DNA of 64,000 nucleotides from JBBAGC01 sp964491265 (GCA_964491265.1 CAZBFP010000002.1:62001-126000), one strand, 5' to 3'; counted from the first letter of the stretch, positions 25,294 through 33,960 are shown. The notes: a model not told the origin generated them from the letters alone. Numbers and translations are program-made.

Positions 25294-26646
25294 ATGAAGA
25301 TCGCGAAAGTATTATCATTATTATTTCTTTGCGCAATAATTGGCTTTGCTGATTCCAGCGCTGATGCGCAGTTTAAGAAGCTTAAAAAGAAGGTAGAAAA
25401 AAAAATAGATAAACAGGAAGAGAAGAAAGAGAAAAAAAAGCAGAAAAAAGAGGTAAAACCTGATGAAGAGAAATTCTATGCTGAAAATTTCGGAACAGGT
25501 GTTCGTAAAAGCGGTGGAACCTATGTAGGCCTGAAGATGGAGACGCTGCAGGATAGCGACGATCTTAAATTTAAATGTATTTCAGGGAAATGTAATTCTG
25601 TAACAGTTCATGGCCGTACTTCAAGAGGTATATGGAATACACTTTACCAGGGACAGCTTAAAGATGTTAATGTGGGAACAGCGGTTGCGGGTAAAAGGAA
25701 TAATTATACGCACCTTCTTGTTTCGGTAAATGGAGCACATGAGAGGTATGATAAAACAGCTGCAAAGCTTGAGATAACAAAGGTTGCCGGGAAGGGGGGA
25801 GCTGCGGTAAAGCCGGATATTGCGGTAAAACCTGATGAAGAGAAATTCTATGCTGAAAATTTCGGAACAGGTGTTCGTAAAAGCGGTGGAACCTATGTAG
25901 GCCTGAAGATGGAGACGCTGCAGGATAGCGACGATCTTAAATTTAAATGTATTTCAGGGAAATGTAATTCTGTAACAGTTCATGGCCGTACTTCAAGAGG
26001 TATATGGAATACACTTTACCAGGGACAGCTTAAAGATGTTAATGTGGGAACAGCGGTTGCGGGTAAAAGGAATAATTATACGCACCTTCTTGTTTCGGTA
26101 AATGGAGCACATGAGAGGTATGATAAAACAGCTGCAAAGCTTGAGATAACAAAGGTTGCCGGGAAGGGGGGAGCTGCGGTTAAGCCTGACACAGCAGTTA
26201 AACCTGATACTGCTGTTAAGCCTGACACTGCGGTAAAACCTGATTCATCAGATAAGAGTGATAAAAAAGATACTCCATCCGGTGTGGTAAATGCAGCTGT
26301 GAACCAGGATGTAAATGTTACAGTAAGCGGCGGTGAGTTCGGGTATGTCACTTTTACTATCAAGGTTAAGGGTGAAACAAATTACAGGGTGAATATATGG
26401 AACAAGGAGAGTAAAGGGCATTTTACACAGAAGATGTTTTCTGACTCCGGTTACTCAAAGGAGATTCCGGGAAAATCAAGAATTGATTATGGCCACCCTC
26501 TTGGCGGTGTGCTCTTTGTTAAAGATTATAATCTTAAAGAGGGTACATATTACCTGAAATTTAAAAACGAAACTGCCGGATCAAAAGCGACTGTTAATGT
26601 AACTTTATTTAAGTATAATCCTGCATGGGACAGTGAAAAAGGGTAG
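25294..26646 (+). CDS. Exported protein with a perfectly duplicated domain
   Basis: 450 residues. A signal peptide (1-26, cut near ADAQ) is followed by a Lys/Glu-rich coil (27-52), two identical beta-rich domains of about 105 residues (each starting VKPDEEKFYAENFGTG and ending LEITKVAGKGGAAVKPD) and a KPDTAV repeat linker (four units). A C-terminal beta-sandwich-like domain (345-450) contains GYVTFTIKVKGETNYRV and YYLKFKN. The duplicated DNA (25452-25808 and 25824-26180, offset 372 bp) appears identical, so the copy is very recent or kept equal by gene conversion. Each domain ends in a structure like PKD/C-terminal periplasmic domains; I do not recognise the family. A periplasmic or surface location is likely. 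Confidence 0.75.
   Translation: MKIAKVLSLLFLCAIIGFADSSADAQFKKLKKKVEKKIDKQEEKKEKKKQKKEVKPDEEKFYAENFGTGVRKSGGTYVGLKMETLQDSDDLKFKCISGKCNSVTVHGRTSRGIWNTLYQGQLKDVNVGTAVAGKRNNYTHLLVSVNGAHERYDKTAAKLEITKVAGKGGAAVKPDIAVKPDEEKFYAENFGTGVRKSGGTYVGLKMETLQDSDDLKFKCISGKCNSVTVHGRTSRGIWNTLYQGQLKDVNVGTAVAGKRNNYTHLLVSVNGAHERYDKTAAKLEITKVAGKGGAAVKPDTAVKPDTAVKPDTAVKPDSSDKSDKKDTPSGVVNAAVNQDVNVTVSGGEFGYVTFTIKVKGETNYRVNIWNKESKGHFTQKMFSDSGYSKEIPGKSRIDYGHPLGGVLFVKDYNLKEGTYYLKFKNETAGSKATVNVTLFKYNPAWDSEKG
25452..26180 (+). repeat. Perfect tandem duplication, 357 bp at a 372-bp offset
   Basis: 25452-25808 and 25824-26180 read the same at every position I compared. The offset is 124 codons, so the frame is preserved. After it the shorter 18-bp AVKPDT units repeat with several third-base changes, which makes them older than the large duplication. 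Confidence 0.85.
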
Positions 26647-26698
26647 TTAGTAGTAGAATTTTGTGAAATATATCTGTTATCCCGGCTGGAGCGGAATA

Positions 26699-26820
26699 GG
26701 GGTCAGAGCATATTCCCGGTTTTTTTACTCTTTCTGGTGTCAGTAGGAGGGAATAATTGGAAACGGGGTCAGAGCCCTAATGTTATCCCGGCTGAAATGG
26801 AATCAGGGTCAGAGCCTCAT
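26699..26820 (+). repeat. GGGGTCAGAGC repeat block, family D, copy 2
   Basis: Motifs at 26699, 26764 and 26805 in the same order and with the same internal AGGAGGGAATAATTGGAA segment as copy 1. The two direct copies bracket the duplicated-domain gene. The remaining gap to 27003 has a TTGACT-16 bp-TAGATT promoter candidate (26872-26899) and a short AGGCT/AGCCT hairpin (26919-26937). Confidence 0.7.
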
Positions 26821-27003
26821 GTGACTAAATTTTATAACCGGCATGATCAGATAAAAAACACATTTTTTATCTTGACTCGTGCCGGTTGTTTATTAGATTA
26901 ATCGGACAGAAAGCTTTAGGCTTTGAAAATCAGCCTGGCTGAGAGAAATGATTATTTCCGGCCGGGAAAATTAAATTGTATATAAAGAAGGGGGAAGTGA
27001 ATA

Positions 27004-27357
27004 ATGAAAAAAGTATGTGTTATTTTAATTTTTGCTATTGCTGCTTTTGTGTTTGTCGGGTGTGGGGATGATGAGACTGCCGTGAGGTGGCGGAAAAACA
27101 CAGGCGGTGATTTTGTAAATCAGATTAAATGGACTGATGAAAGTAATGTGGCAAAACAAACATGGTCAGAGACTTTAACAAGTGATGGAGAAAGAACTGG
27201 ATTTGAAAGCGTACCGAATAAAACTGGTAAAGGCTTTGCTTTTTTTCAGGATGAAGGTGATGAAGCACAGATTAATATAAATGGTGGTTCAGGCTCTGTA
27301 ACATTATCAGAAGGGGAATCTCAGGAATTAGAAATTTCCGGTTATACGAAAAAGTAG
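27004..27357 (+). CDS. Small lipoprotein, 117 aa
   Basis: A lipoprotein signal (lipobox FVGC, Cys20) is followed by a 97-residue polar domain with many Gly, Thr and Glu residues and no cysteine. It is not recognised. It is 12 bp before another exported-protein gene and probably forms a small envelope operon with it. AGGGGGAAG lies upstream of the ATG. Confidence 0.7.
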   Translation: MKKVCVILIFAIAAFVFVGCGDDETAVRWRKNTGGDFVNQIKWTDESNVAKQTWSETLTSDGERTGFESVPNKTGKGFAFFQDEGDEAQININGGSGSVTLSEGESQELEISGYTKK

Positions 27358-27369
27358 ATAATATTATAT

Positions 27370-28137
27370 ATGATTAAAAAAAAATTATTGATTGTTTTTA
27401 TCATTTTTTTCCCAGTTATGCTGTTTTCCCAGGAAAGCAGCCATAACTGGAGAAAGATGGGGAGTCCCTGGATTTTTGGAAATTCTAAAATTCAGCTGCA
27501 GTTCCCTCATGCAAACTCCTGGGATTACTATGAGTTGAGTAATTATAACTCTTTAATTTCTTTGAAAGAAATTAATAAACCTTCAGTTATTGAATTTTCC
27601 ATGACTATTTTTGACCGGAGTAAGTCACCTGCAGAAATTCTTGTTTCATTTGCCGGTAAAAATGAATATAAAAAATGGCTTTATCATATTTACGGGATTA
27701 AAATTGAAGGGAATTTCTGGGGGATAAATAAAGCATCTTTTATACATTCGGATCGCAAAAATAAAACTCTTCCATTGTCAGTAAAAAATAATGTTTTTGT
27801 AGATAAGATAAAGTGTGAAAAAATATCACTGAAATATGGCAAAACATATAATTATAGAATTGAATTTAATGAAGATAAATTAATCCTGTTTATTGATAAT
27901 GAAAAAGTATTAGAGAGCGTTTCCCCTATTGCTGATAATAGCGGGCATATTGGATTCAGTGCAAGAAACGTTAAACTCGCCATTGATAATGTTCGTGTAA
28001 AAAAAGGGGAGAAGGTTGTATTTGAAGACAATTTTGATAAAGACTCAATTTATGTGCGTACAGTTAAGGCAAGAATTGTAAAGAGTGAAGATGAAGCGGA
28101 AGACCCTGCTGCTGAAGAAGTGAATAATAAAAATTAA
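27370..28137 (+). CDS. Exported LamG/3-keto-disaccharide-hydrolase-like protein
   Basis: 255 residues. A signal peptide (1-20, ending FSQ) is followed by a jelly-roll-like domain. The pattern RIEFNEDKLILFIDNEKVLES...GHIGFSARNVKLAIDNVRV (residues about 165-212) is typical of concanavalin-like folds that bind sugars (DUF1080-like). The C-terminal 30 residues are acidic and low-complexity. No catalytic residue can be assigned. Its last 4 nt overlap the end of the convergent doc gene. Confidence 0.6.
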   Translation: MIKKKLLIVFIIFFPVMLFSQESSHNWRKMGSPWIFGNSKIQLQFPHANSWDYYELSNYNSLISLKEINKPSVIEFSMTIFDRSKSPAEILVSFAGKNEYKKWLYHIYGIKIEGNFWGINKASFIHSDRKNKTLPLSVKNNVFVDKIKCEKISLKYGKTYNYRIEFNEDKLILFIDNEKVLESVSPIADNSGHIGFSARNVKLAIDNVRVKKGEKVVFEDNFDKDSIYVRTVKARIVKSEDEAEDPAAEEVNNKN

Positions 28138-28526
28138 ACTTTTAAATTCTTTAATATTTCAGCTATTCTGTTTTTATTCAATTTCCCCGATGCTGTATTC
28201 ATCATCATTTTATATAATTCCTCCCCGGGGTCATGAATATAAATATTGTTGAAATCGAGAAAAATTAATCCGCTTACCAGTGCCGTTCTTTTGTTCCCGT
28301 CAACAAAAGGATGATTCTGCGAAATATGATAAACATAGGCAGCAGCCATTTCAAAAAGATCTTTATGCAGATAATTACCCTCAAAAGTTGATTCCAGCAT
28401 AGCTATGGCTGAACTTAGTAATGAAATATCCCTGATACCCTCTTCGCCGCCATAATTTGAAAGCTGATTTTTATGAATCTCAATTATCTCAGCTAAAGTC
28501 AAAAATTCGATCTCTTTGTTTTTCAT
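28134..28526 (-). CDS. doc: Doc/Fic-family toxin
   Basis: 130 residues, the usual length of death-on-curing proteins. The Fic/Doc core NHPFVDGNKRTA (H72 to R80) is intact, as is the N-terminal GGEEGIRDISLLSSAI block that surrounds the substrate site. Doc phosphorylates elongation factor Tu; other members transfer AMP. The gene overlaps its antitoxin by 4 nt (ATGA), so the two are co-translated. Confidence 0.93.
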   Translation of the reverse strand: MKNKEIEFLTLAEIIEIHKNQLSNYGGEEGIRDISLLSSAIAMLESTFEGNYLHKDLFEMAAAYVYHISQNHPFVDGNKRTALVSGLIFLDFNNIYIHDPGEELYKMMMNTASGKLNKNRIAEILKNLKV

Positions 28527-28750
28527 TTAGCCAGTTTTTTAAGTGTAGAATTAAACTGATTATTTACTTTATTCAGGGATTTGTTGAGTTTCTCCAGCCT
28601 TAATTTATCCTTTACCGGTGATATAATAATATTATTACCATCAGTGGAAAGTTCAAGGGGAGTTTCAAAATCAATATTCAGTAATTCCATAATCGGTTTA
28701 TCAATTATCAGTGCGGAACTGTTTCCATGCTGTATAAGTTTTTTAATCAT
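28523..28750 (-). CDS. AbrB/MazE-type antitoxin of the Doc pair
   Basis: 75 residues from the ATG at 28750 (GGAGG before it; an upstream ATG at 28774 overlaps the promoter). The swapped-hairpin DNA-binding half is MIKKLIQHGNSSALIIDKP, and the C-terminal tail is rich in Lys/Asn and probably unfolded until it binds the toxin. Most Doc toxins pair with Phd/YefM antitoxins; an AbrB-type partner is less common but known. It should repress its own promoter. Confidence 0.85.
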   Translation of the reverse strand: MIKKLIQHGNSSALIIDKPIMELLNIDFETPLELSTDGNNIIISPVKDKLRLEKLNKSLNKVNNQFNSTLKKLAK

Positions 28751-28765
28751 AATATCCTCCAGTCC

Positions 28766-28803
28766 TGTATACATAATATATATACATAACAGATCTTTGT
28801 CAA
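28766..28803 (-). promoter_or_regulatory. Promoter and operator of the toxin-antitoxin pair
   Basis: On the minus strand TTGACA (28803-28798), 17 bp, TATATT (28780-28775). An inverted repeat TGTATA-9 bp-TATACA (28766-28786) covers the -10 box, the expected place for autoregulation by the antitoxin. The leader is about 20 nt. Confidence 0.75.
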
Positions 28804-28966
28804 GATTTAATATCGCTATTTCAAAGAGAGTAATTCAGTTGGAGCGGTAAAATCTCCAGAAAAATCAGCACTCGTGGGATTTCCGCACCTGTACTGAACT
28901 TGCCGAAGTATGCGCGGGAATGACACTACTTGTAAAATTTAAACTTTGCCACTGGCCCGGTTATAT

Positions 28967-29119
28967 ATGTTAAAAAAAAATCTTGAAAATGTTAATGAGG
29001 CAATAGGCTCTATTGTAAGCGGCATAGATGAAATTGTAAGATCATCAGGGACTATTATAGAAAATGCGGCTCAGCTGAGAGACAGGGCAGGTGATTCGGT
29101 TAACGCAGGTGAGGAATAA
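28967..29119 (+). pseudogene. Fragment of a methyl-accepting chemotaxis protein tail
   Basis: A 50-codon open frame without a ribosome-binding site, with a heptad-like pattern (NLENVNEAIGSIVSGIDEIV, then a Ser/Thr/Asn/Ala stretch and AAQLRDRAGDSV). This matches the last helix of a chemoreceptor signalling domain. Nothing upstream in any frame continues it. It sits between the toxin-antitoxin pair and srkA and is probably the remains of a deletion. Confidence 0.45.
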
Positions 29120-29123
29120 TTCC

Positions 29124-30176
29124 TTAATCCTCCATGTCCCAGAAATAATCTTTATTTGTGAGCTCTTCGGTCGTCTCGCTATCCGGTTCAGGCCTCTGCA
29201 TAGATTCAGGGAGATCTGTGGTGCTGGAGTAGAAGTATTCTATCTGTTCTTCAAGATCGCGGGTTTCATCCTCCCAGTATTTTACAGTGCCGAAGTGGGG
29301 GAACGCGTCAGGGAAAGCCGGGTCCTCCCACCGCTTCGCTATCCAGGCTGCGTAGTTGATATATCTGAGCGCTCTGAGTAACTCAACAAGGCGGAGCCAT
29401 GAACTCTCAAAGTGACGGAACTCCCTGTACCCTTCAATAAGGAGAGCCCTCTGCCTCTCCCCCTCAATGTCGCGGGTCGGGGCGAGCATCCATATATCCT
29501 GCACAACAGGCCCTGTTACAAAATCGTCAAAGTCAAGGAAAAACCACCCCTCATTGCCGTGGAGCAGATTCCCCATGTGGCAGTCAGCGTGTATTCTCTG
29601 GTATGGTACGTCTGCTGCAAGGGTGTCGTATATTTCTGCAATTTTTATTACTGAGTTTGAGTACCGCTCTTTGAGGTGTTCAGGGATAAAATTATTTTCC
29701 AGCAGAAATTCAAGGGGCTTAAGACCGTATGTTGTACCTGTGAGCGCAGGGCGTTCATCCGCCCCCTGAAGCGCTCCTGTGTTGTGAATCCTGGCAATGA
29801 GGCGGCCAAGGGTTTTAATTTCTGAATCTGTAAATTCATCCTTGACCCGCCCGCCGGTTCTGGGCCAGATAGCGTAGTAGATATTCTCAATCTGGTGCAG
29901 AGTTTCCCCGTCGGAGAATTTCATGGGAGCGCATACAGGTACTTCATCATCTTTCAGCTGGGAGAGGAACAGGTGCTCCTCTATAATCTGTGCTTCTGTC
30001 CATCTCCCGGGCCTGTAGAATTTTGCTACTACATGGCTGCCGCTCTCAAGCTTAAGGTCGTATACCCTGTTTTCATAACTGTTTAGTGCCATGCAGTGTC
30101 CCGTAGGCTCAAGTCCGCTTGCTTCAAGGGCTTTAATTACCACATCAGGTGTAAGGTTAAAAAAGAAATTATTCAT
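29124..30176 (-). CDS. srkA: Stress-response kinase SrkA (YihE/RdoA)
   Basis: 350 residues, slightly longer than E. coli SrkA (328). It has an aminoglycoside-phosphotransferase-like fold: YENRVYDLKLESGSHVVAKFYRP for nucleotide and lysine, IHADCHMGNLL for the catalytic loop and FLDFDDFVTGPVVQDIW for the metal-binding Asp. SrkA phosphorylates Ser/Thr and counters stress-induced death (MazEF) in E. coli. Here it is close to a toxin-antitoxin pair (350 bp away), though that may be chance. The C-terminal 30 residues are acidic and extra. Confidence 0.92.
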   Translation of the reverse strand: MNNFFFNLTPDVVIKALEASGLEPTGHCMALNSYENRVYDLKLESGSHVVAKFYRPGRWTEAQIIEEHLFLSQLKDDEVPVCAPMKFSDGETLHQIENIYYAIWPRTGGRVKDEFTDSEIKTLGRLIARIHNTGALQGADERPALTGTTYGLKPLEFLLENNFIPEHLKERYSNSVIKIAEIYDTLAADVPYQRIHADCHMGNLLHGNEGWFFLDFDDFVTGPVVQDIWMLAPTRDIEGERQRALLIEGYREFRHFESSWLRLVELLRALRYINYAAWIAKRWEDPAFPDAFPHFGTVKYWEDETRDLEEQIEYFYSSTTDLPESMQRPEPDSETTEELTNKDYFWDMED

Positions 30177-30231
30177 AGCAGTCCTGTGAAAGATCAGATG
30201 AATCTATTATTTCACAGGGGGGAGCTCCATG

Positions 30232-31383
30232 TCAATCAAGAACCAGTATTACCTGTATCTTTTCTTTTATCTGCCCGTTTTTTGCATAGTTTTTGAACGT
30301 TGCAATAAGAGGCGCGCTTAACTGCAGGTCTTTACCGGCAATAATGGTTCCGTCAGCAGCTTTAACATCTTCAGCCAGTATCATCCCCTCCTGTATTTCC
30401 TCAACAGTTAATTCCAGTACCATGGGATTATCTTTGTTTTCAGGAGTACCAAGCAGAATCCAGGAGATGTTTTTGAGAAGATTTATATCATAGAAGGCGG
30501 GTCTTCTTTTAAGCTCGTCAAGGGCATCATCCCTGCTCCTGCCGCTGGTGACTAAGTTGTCAAAATCGGCTGCAATCCGTATAATCCTTGAGCCCAGGGG
30601 GATATTATCCCCTGAAATGCTGTCATAGGGGACGCCTGTGCCGTCGAAGTTTTTAAGCTGATACTTGATGATCTCAGCAATCTTTTCTAGACGGGGTATG
30701 CTCTTAATCATGTCTGCGCCAATGAGCGGATGGTTGTTGTACATAACCATTTCATCATTCGAAAGGGTTATTCCCCTGTAGGATCGCTTTAATACATCAT
30801 CAGGCATGGTAACTGTCCCTATCTGCGACAGGGTTGCTGCAATCTCCATCTGCCAGCTACTCTCTGTAGTAAGGAACTGGTGTATTTTTTTTGAAATATC
30901 CCTTATTTTCTTTGCCTTTGTAAAGGCCTGCGGCTTGGCTAGTGCAAGGAGATCTATAAGAATTTTTATACTCCCGCTAAGTGTTTTCCCCAGCAGCTCC
31001 TTTTCAGCAGTTATTAGCTGGTGCTGCCTTAGTCCGTCTTTAATGTGGTTTATAAGGTCATCGGGTGAGCACGGTTTTGTGAGAAAGCGGAATATCCCGG
31101 TTTTGTTAATCAGGTTGATTACAGCGCTCATCTTCGCCTGCCCTGTAAGCATTATCTGCACAGTATTGGGTGAGAGGGTTTTCACCTTTTCCAGGAGCTC
31201 TACACCGTTCATTTGAGGCATCTTGTAATCGGTCACAATAAGGGGGATCTGTCCCCCTTTTTTGAAATATCCCAGGGCTGCATCTCCCGATTCTGCTGTT
31301 AATATTTCAAACTCACCTGTCATGTTCCGCTTGTATGCATCGAGTATGTTTTTTTCATCATCAACAAGAAGTACTTTTTTCAT
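30232..31383 (-). CDS. Response regulator with degenerate HD-GYP-like output domain
   Basis: 383 residues. Residues 1-120 form a receiver (VDDE acidic pair; phospho-Asp in VTDYKMPQMNG near 52; LTGQAK and the KPC lysine). Residues about 140-300 align with HD-GYP c-di-GMP phosphodiesterases around HPLIGADMIKSI and the IRIAADFDNL block. However, the HD metal pair is lost (AATLSQIGTV where HDIGKI is expected), and the HHExxDGxGYP motif reads YQLKNFDGTGVP. The last 80 residues are a small beta domain (VLELTVEEIQEGMILAED). It may bind rather than degrade c-di-GMP. No kinase gene is adjacent. srkA follows after 55 bp. Confidence 0.82.
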   Translation of the reverse strand: MKKVLLVDDEKNILDAYKRNMTGEFEILTAESGDAALGYFKKGGQIPLIVTDYKMPQMNGVELLEKVKTLSPNTVQIMLTGQAKMSAVINLINKTGIFRFLTKPCSPDDLINHIKDGLRQHQLITAEKELLGKTLSGSIKILIDLLALAKPQAFTKAKKIRDISKKIHQFLTTESSWQMEIAATLSQIGTVTMPDDVLKRSYRGITLSNDEMVMYNNHPLIGADMIKSIPRLEKIAEIIKYQLKNFDGTGVPYDSISGDNIPLGSRIIRIAADFDNLVTSGRSRDDALDELKRRPAFYDINLLKNISWILLGTPENKDNPMVLELTVEEIQEGMILAEDVKAADGTIIAGKDLQLSAPLIATFKNYAKNGQIKEKIQVILVLD

Positions 31384-31422
31384 AAAACAATCTCCCGGTT
31401 CAGCATTTAGTTCTGATTATTT

Positions 31423-31550
31423 AATACATTGATTTATCAAATTGTTCAAGTGTTCATTATGCGTGCCACCTTTGGGGGACAGGGGGCTGACTCCGGTAGA
31501 TGCGGGAACAAATAAGATTAATACTTCCCCATAAAATCCGGAAAGAGTCA
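31423..31550 (-). mobile_element. Truncated family C element, copy 4
   Basis: It corresponds to the right half of copy 1 (TTGATTTATCAAATTGTTCA, then GCGTGCCACCTTTGGGGGAC, AGGGGGCTGACTCCGG, ending AAAATCCGGAAAGAGTCA). The micro-ORF half and one terminus are missing. A further G/C piece with the same flavour (31608-31660) lies in the remainder of the 374-bp gap before the sigma-54 activator. Confidence 0.65.
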
Positions 31551-31757
31551 TATTTAAATTTATCTCTATTTGAGGTTATTGTCAACAGAGATGAGAATAA
31601 AAAAATTCTTCCCGTCCGGGGGCTTCGGGGGACAGCGTGCAAAGGTCAAACTACTCCCGTGGAAGAACTGCCCGGCAGGGGATTTAAATTTTTATTGTAA
31701 AAATAGTATGAGTAATTACATTTACTCATATTCTATTCTTTCCGGCGCAGAGGTTAT

Positions 31758-33857
31758 ATGAGAGTCAGGGATTTTCTTGAAAGCGGCAGGATCCATCTTT
31801 TAAAATCGGATGATACAATAAGGCAGGCTGCTGCTGTTTTCAGCGAGAAGAAAATTGATGCTGCTCCTGTTGTTGATGATAATGATGCTCTTATAGGCCT
31901 TTTTTCCAAGAGTCATGTTTTTAGAGCAGTAAAGAATAATGTAGATCTGGATTCCCCTGTTTTTACATACATGACAAAAGATGTTGTGGGGGGGCATCCT
32001 GATGATGATGTGGAGGACAGATTTTACTTTAAGCATTCCTATCTCCCTGTTGTGGAGAACGGGAAAGCTGTGGGTTTAATTTCCATCCCCGATTTTGTAA
32101 AGACCTATCACGACCATTACAAGATGACCAGACAGATTATGGATGCCATACTTCAGTCTTCAAAAAATCTTATCATTGCCGCAGATTCAAAAGCCGGGAT
32201 TAATTTTGTTAACCGGTCAGCTGAGGAGGTGTTTGGTTTAAGCGAGGATTTTCTTACCGGACATACCCTTAATGAGTTTATACCTGAGGTTGACCTGCTT
32301 GGGATTATCCGGACCGGAGAAGTCCCTCCATTGGCCAAAGTGATGGTGAAGAATCATCCCTACTTTATACGGAGTTACCCCATATTGATAGGGGATAATA
32401 TTATAGGAGCAGTTGCCATATTCCAGGATGTGGAAGATCTGGAGAATATAATAAATGAACTGGAGAGCGTAAAGGAGCTGAATGAAAATCTTGATGCTAT
32501 TATTGAATCTTCATCGGACGGGATTTTTGTATGCGACGGGGATGCCAATGTTTTAAGGATAAACCGGGCATATGATGAAATTACTGAGCTTGATACAACC
32601 GATTTTTACGGTAAAAATATGAAGGATCTTGTTGATCAGGGTTTTTTCTCCCAGTCCGTTACTCTTATAGTTCTGGAAAAGAGGGAGCCCTGGAGCATTA
32701 TACAGAAGACAAGTACCGGGAAGTCTCTCCTTGCAACAGGGCGCCCGGTTTTTGATGAAAATGGCAGAATTACGCGTGTTGTAACCAGTGTGCGCGATAT
32801 TACAGATTTATATGATTTGCAGAACAGACTCGTTGAGAGTCAGAAGATCAGCGAGCAGTACAGGAGAGAGCTCGATTCCCTGAGGATTAAGAGTGTAAAA
32901 AATGTTGAGGGCCTTATTGTGGGCTCTGAAAAGATGCATGAGCTTGTTGATACAACAATACGGCTGGCAAAGGTGGATTCAACAATTCTTATTACAGGTG
33001 AATCGGGGACAGGTAAGGATCTTATAGCAGGTATAATTCATAAATACAGCCCCAGGGAGAAGGGCCCCTTTATAAAGGTTAACTGCGGTGCAATACCTGC
33101 AGCTCTTCTTGAGTCTGAGCTTTTCGGTTACGAAGAGGGGGCCTTTACGGGGGCTAAAAAGGGGGGGAAGCCCGGTTATTTTGAGATGGCTGAAGGGGGG
33201 ACTCTTTTTCTTGATGAGATAGGGGAACTCCCATATGATCTGCAGGCGAAATTTTTAAGGGTGCTTCAGCACACGGAGTTTAACCGTGTTGGCGGGCAGA
33301 ATTTCAGAAAATTTAATGTAAGGATTGTAACTGCAACAAACAGGGACCTTCTGGAAATGGTTCAGGCCAGGAATTTCAGGGAGGACCTTTATTATAGACT
33401 CAATGTTGTACCCCTTTTCCTCCCTCCGCTGAGAGAGCGTATCGAGGATGTGCAGTTCCTGGTTTCCCATTTTTTGAAGATGTTTAATGAAAACTATAAT
33501 ATGAAGAAAAGGGTTTCACCTGAAGTTATTGATATTTTCGAACAGTATAACTGGCCCGGCAATATACGGGAATTGCGGAATCTTGTGGAAAGAATGATTG
33601 TAATGTCCCCTGATGATGCAATAACCAGGCTCGACCTCCCTGAGAGTATCTGCCAGTCAGGTATCTGCGGTGAAAGCGGGGGTATCTCTGTTCCAGGCGG
33701 TATTATCCCTTTAAAGGATGCTCTTGAGAGTGTGGAGAGGCAGCTTATTGAAAGGGCTTACCGGAATTTCCCCACAACAAGGGAGATGGCAAAATCACTT
33801 AAGATAAGTGCCCCCTCTGTTGTCAGGAAAGCAGCTAAATACGGCATAAAAAAATAG
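31758..33857 (+). CDS. Sigma-54-dependent transcriptional activator, CBS-PAS-AAA-HTH
   Basis: 699 residues. A CBS pair (1-115) is followed by two PAS domains (about 125-235 and 245-365), a coiled linker and the AAA+ core. The core has Walker A GESGTGKD, the sigma-54-contacting GAFTGAKKGGKPG loop, Walker B GGTLFLDEIGE and the WPGNIRELRN sensor II. A C-terminal TyrR/PrdR-like HTH follows (TTREMAKSLKISAPSVVRKA). CBS pairs usually bind adenine nucleotides, so the protein may sense energy state plus a small ligand. There is no receiver domain, so it is not a two-component regulator. It lies just upstream of GTTTCA palindromes and a sigma-54 promoter that precedes the 4-hydroxybutyrate genes, its likely target. 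Confidence 0.93.
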   Translation: MRVRDFLESGRIHLLKSDDTIRQAAAVFSEKKIDAAPVVDDNDALIGLFSKSHVFRAVKNNVDLDSPVFTYMTKDVVGGHPDDDVEDRFYFKHSYLPVVENGKAVGLISIPDFVKTYHDHYKMTRQIMDAILQSSKNLIIAADSKAGINFVNRSAEEVFGLSEDFLTGHTLNEFIPEVDLLGIIRTGEVPPLAKVMVKNHPYFIRSYPILIGDNIIGAVAIFQDVEDLENIINELESVKELNENLDAIIESSSDGIFVCDGDANVLRINRAYDEITELDTTDFYGKNMKDLVDQGFFSQSVTLIVLEKREPWSIIQKTSTGKSLLATGRPVFDENGRITRVVTSVRDITDLYDLQNRLVESQKISEQYRRELDSLRIKSVKNVEGLIVGSEKMHELVDTTIRLAKVDSTILITGESGTGKDLIAGIIHKYSPREKGPFIKVNCGAIPAALLESELFGYEEGAFTGAKKGGKPGYFEMAEGGTLFLDEIGELPYDLQAKFLRVLQHTEFNRVGGQNFRKFNVRIVTATNRDLLEMVQARNFREDLYYRLNVVPLFLPPLRERIEDVQFLVSHFLKMFNENYNMKKRVSPEVIDIFEQYNWPGNIRELRNLVERMIVMSPDDAITRLDLPESICQSGICGESGGISVPGGIIPLKDALESVERQLIERAYRNFPTTREMAKSLKISAPSVVRKAAKYGIKK

Positions 33858-33871
33858 ATAAACCCCTTTCT

Positions 33872-33925
33872 GTTTCATTTATGAAACGCTGTTTCATTAT
33901 TGAATTTTTGTTTCAATTGTGAAAC
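33872..33925. promoter_or_regulatory. Three tandem activator sites GTTTCA-N4-TGAAAC
   Basis: Sites start at 33872, 33891 and 33910, exactly 19 bp apart. The first and third are perfect (GTTTCATTTATGAAAC, GTTTCAATTGTGAAAC); the middle one ends TGAATT. They begin 15 bp after the activator's stop codon and about 540-575 bp upstream of the -24 box. The placement fits enhancer-type binding by the activator itself. Confidence 0.7.
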
Positions 33926-33960
33926 AGCATTGGTTATTCTCTATATCCCCTGTTTTAAAA

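Noticed and set aside
26905..26990. Thiamine-pyrophosphate riboswitch suggested by a GGCTGAGAG string
   Set aside because: The second conserved half (ACCTGAT...CAGCGTAGGGA) is missing and the gene behind it is a small lipoprotein.
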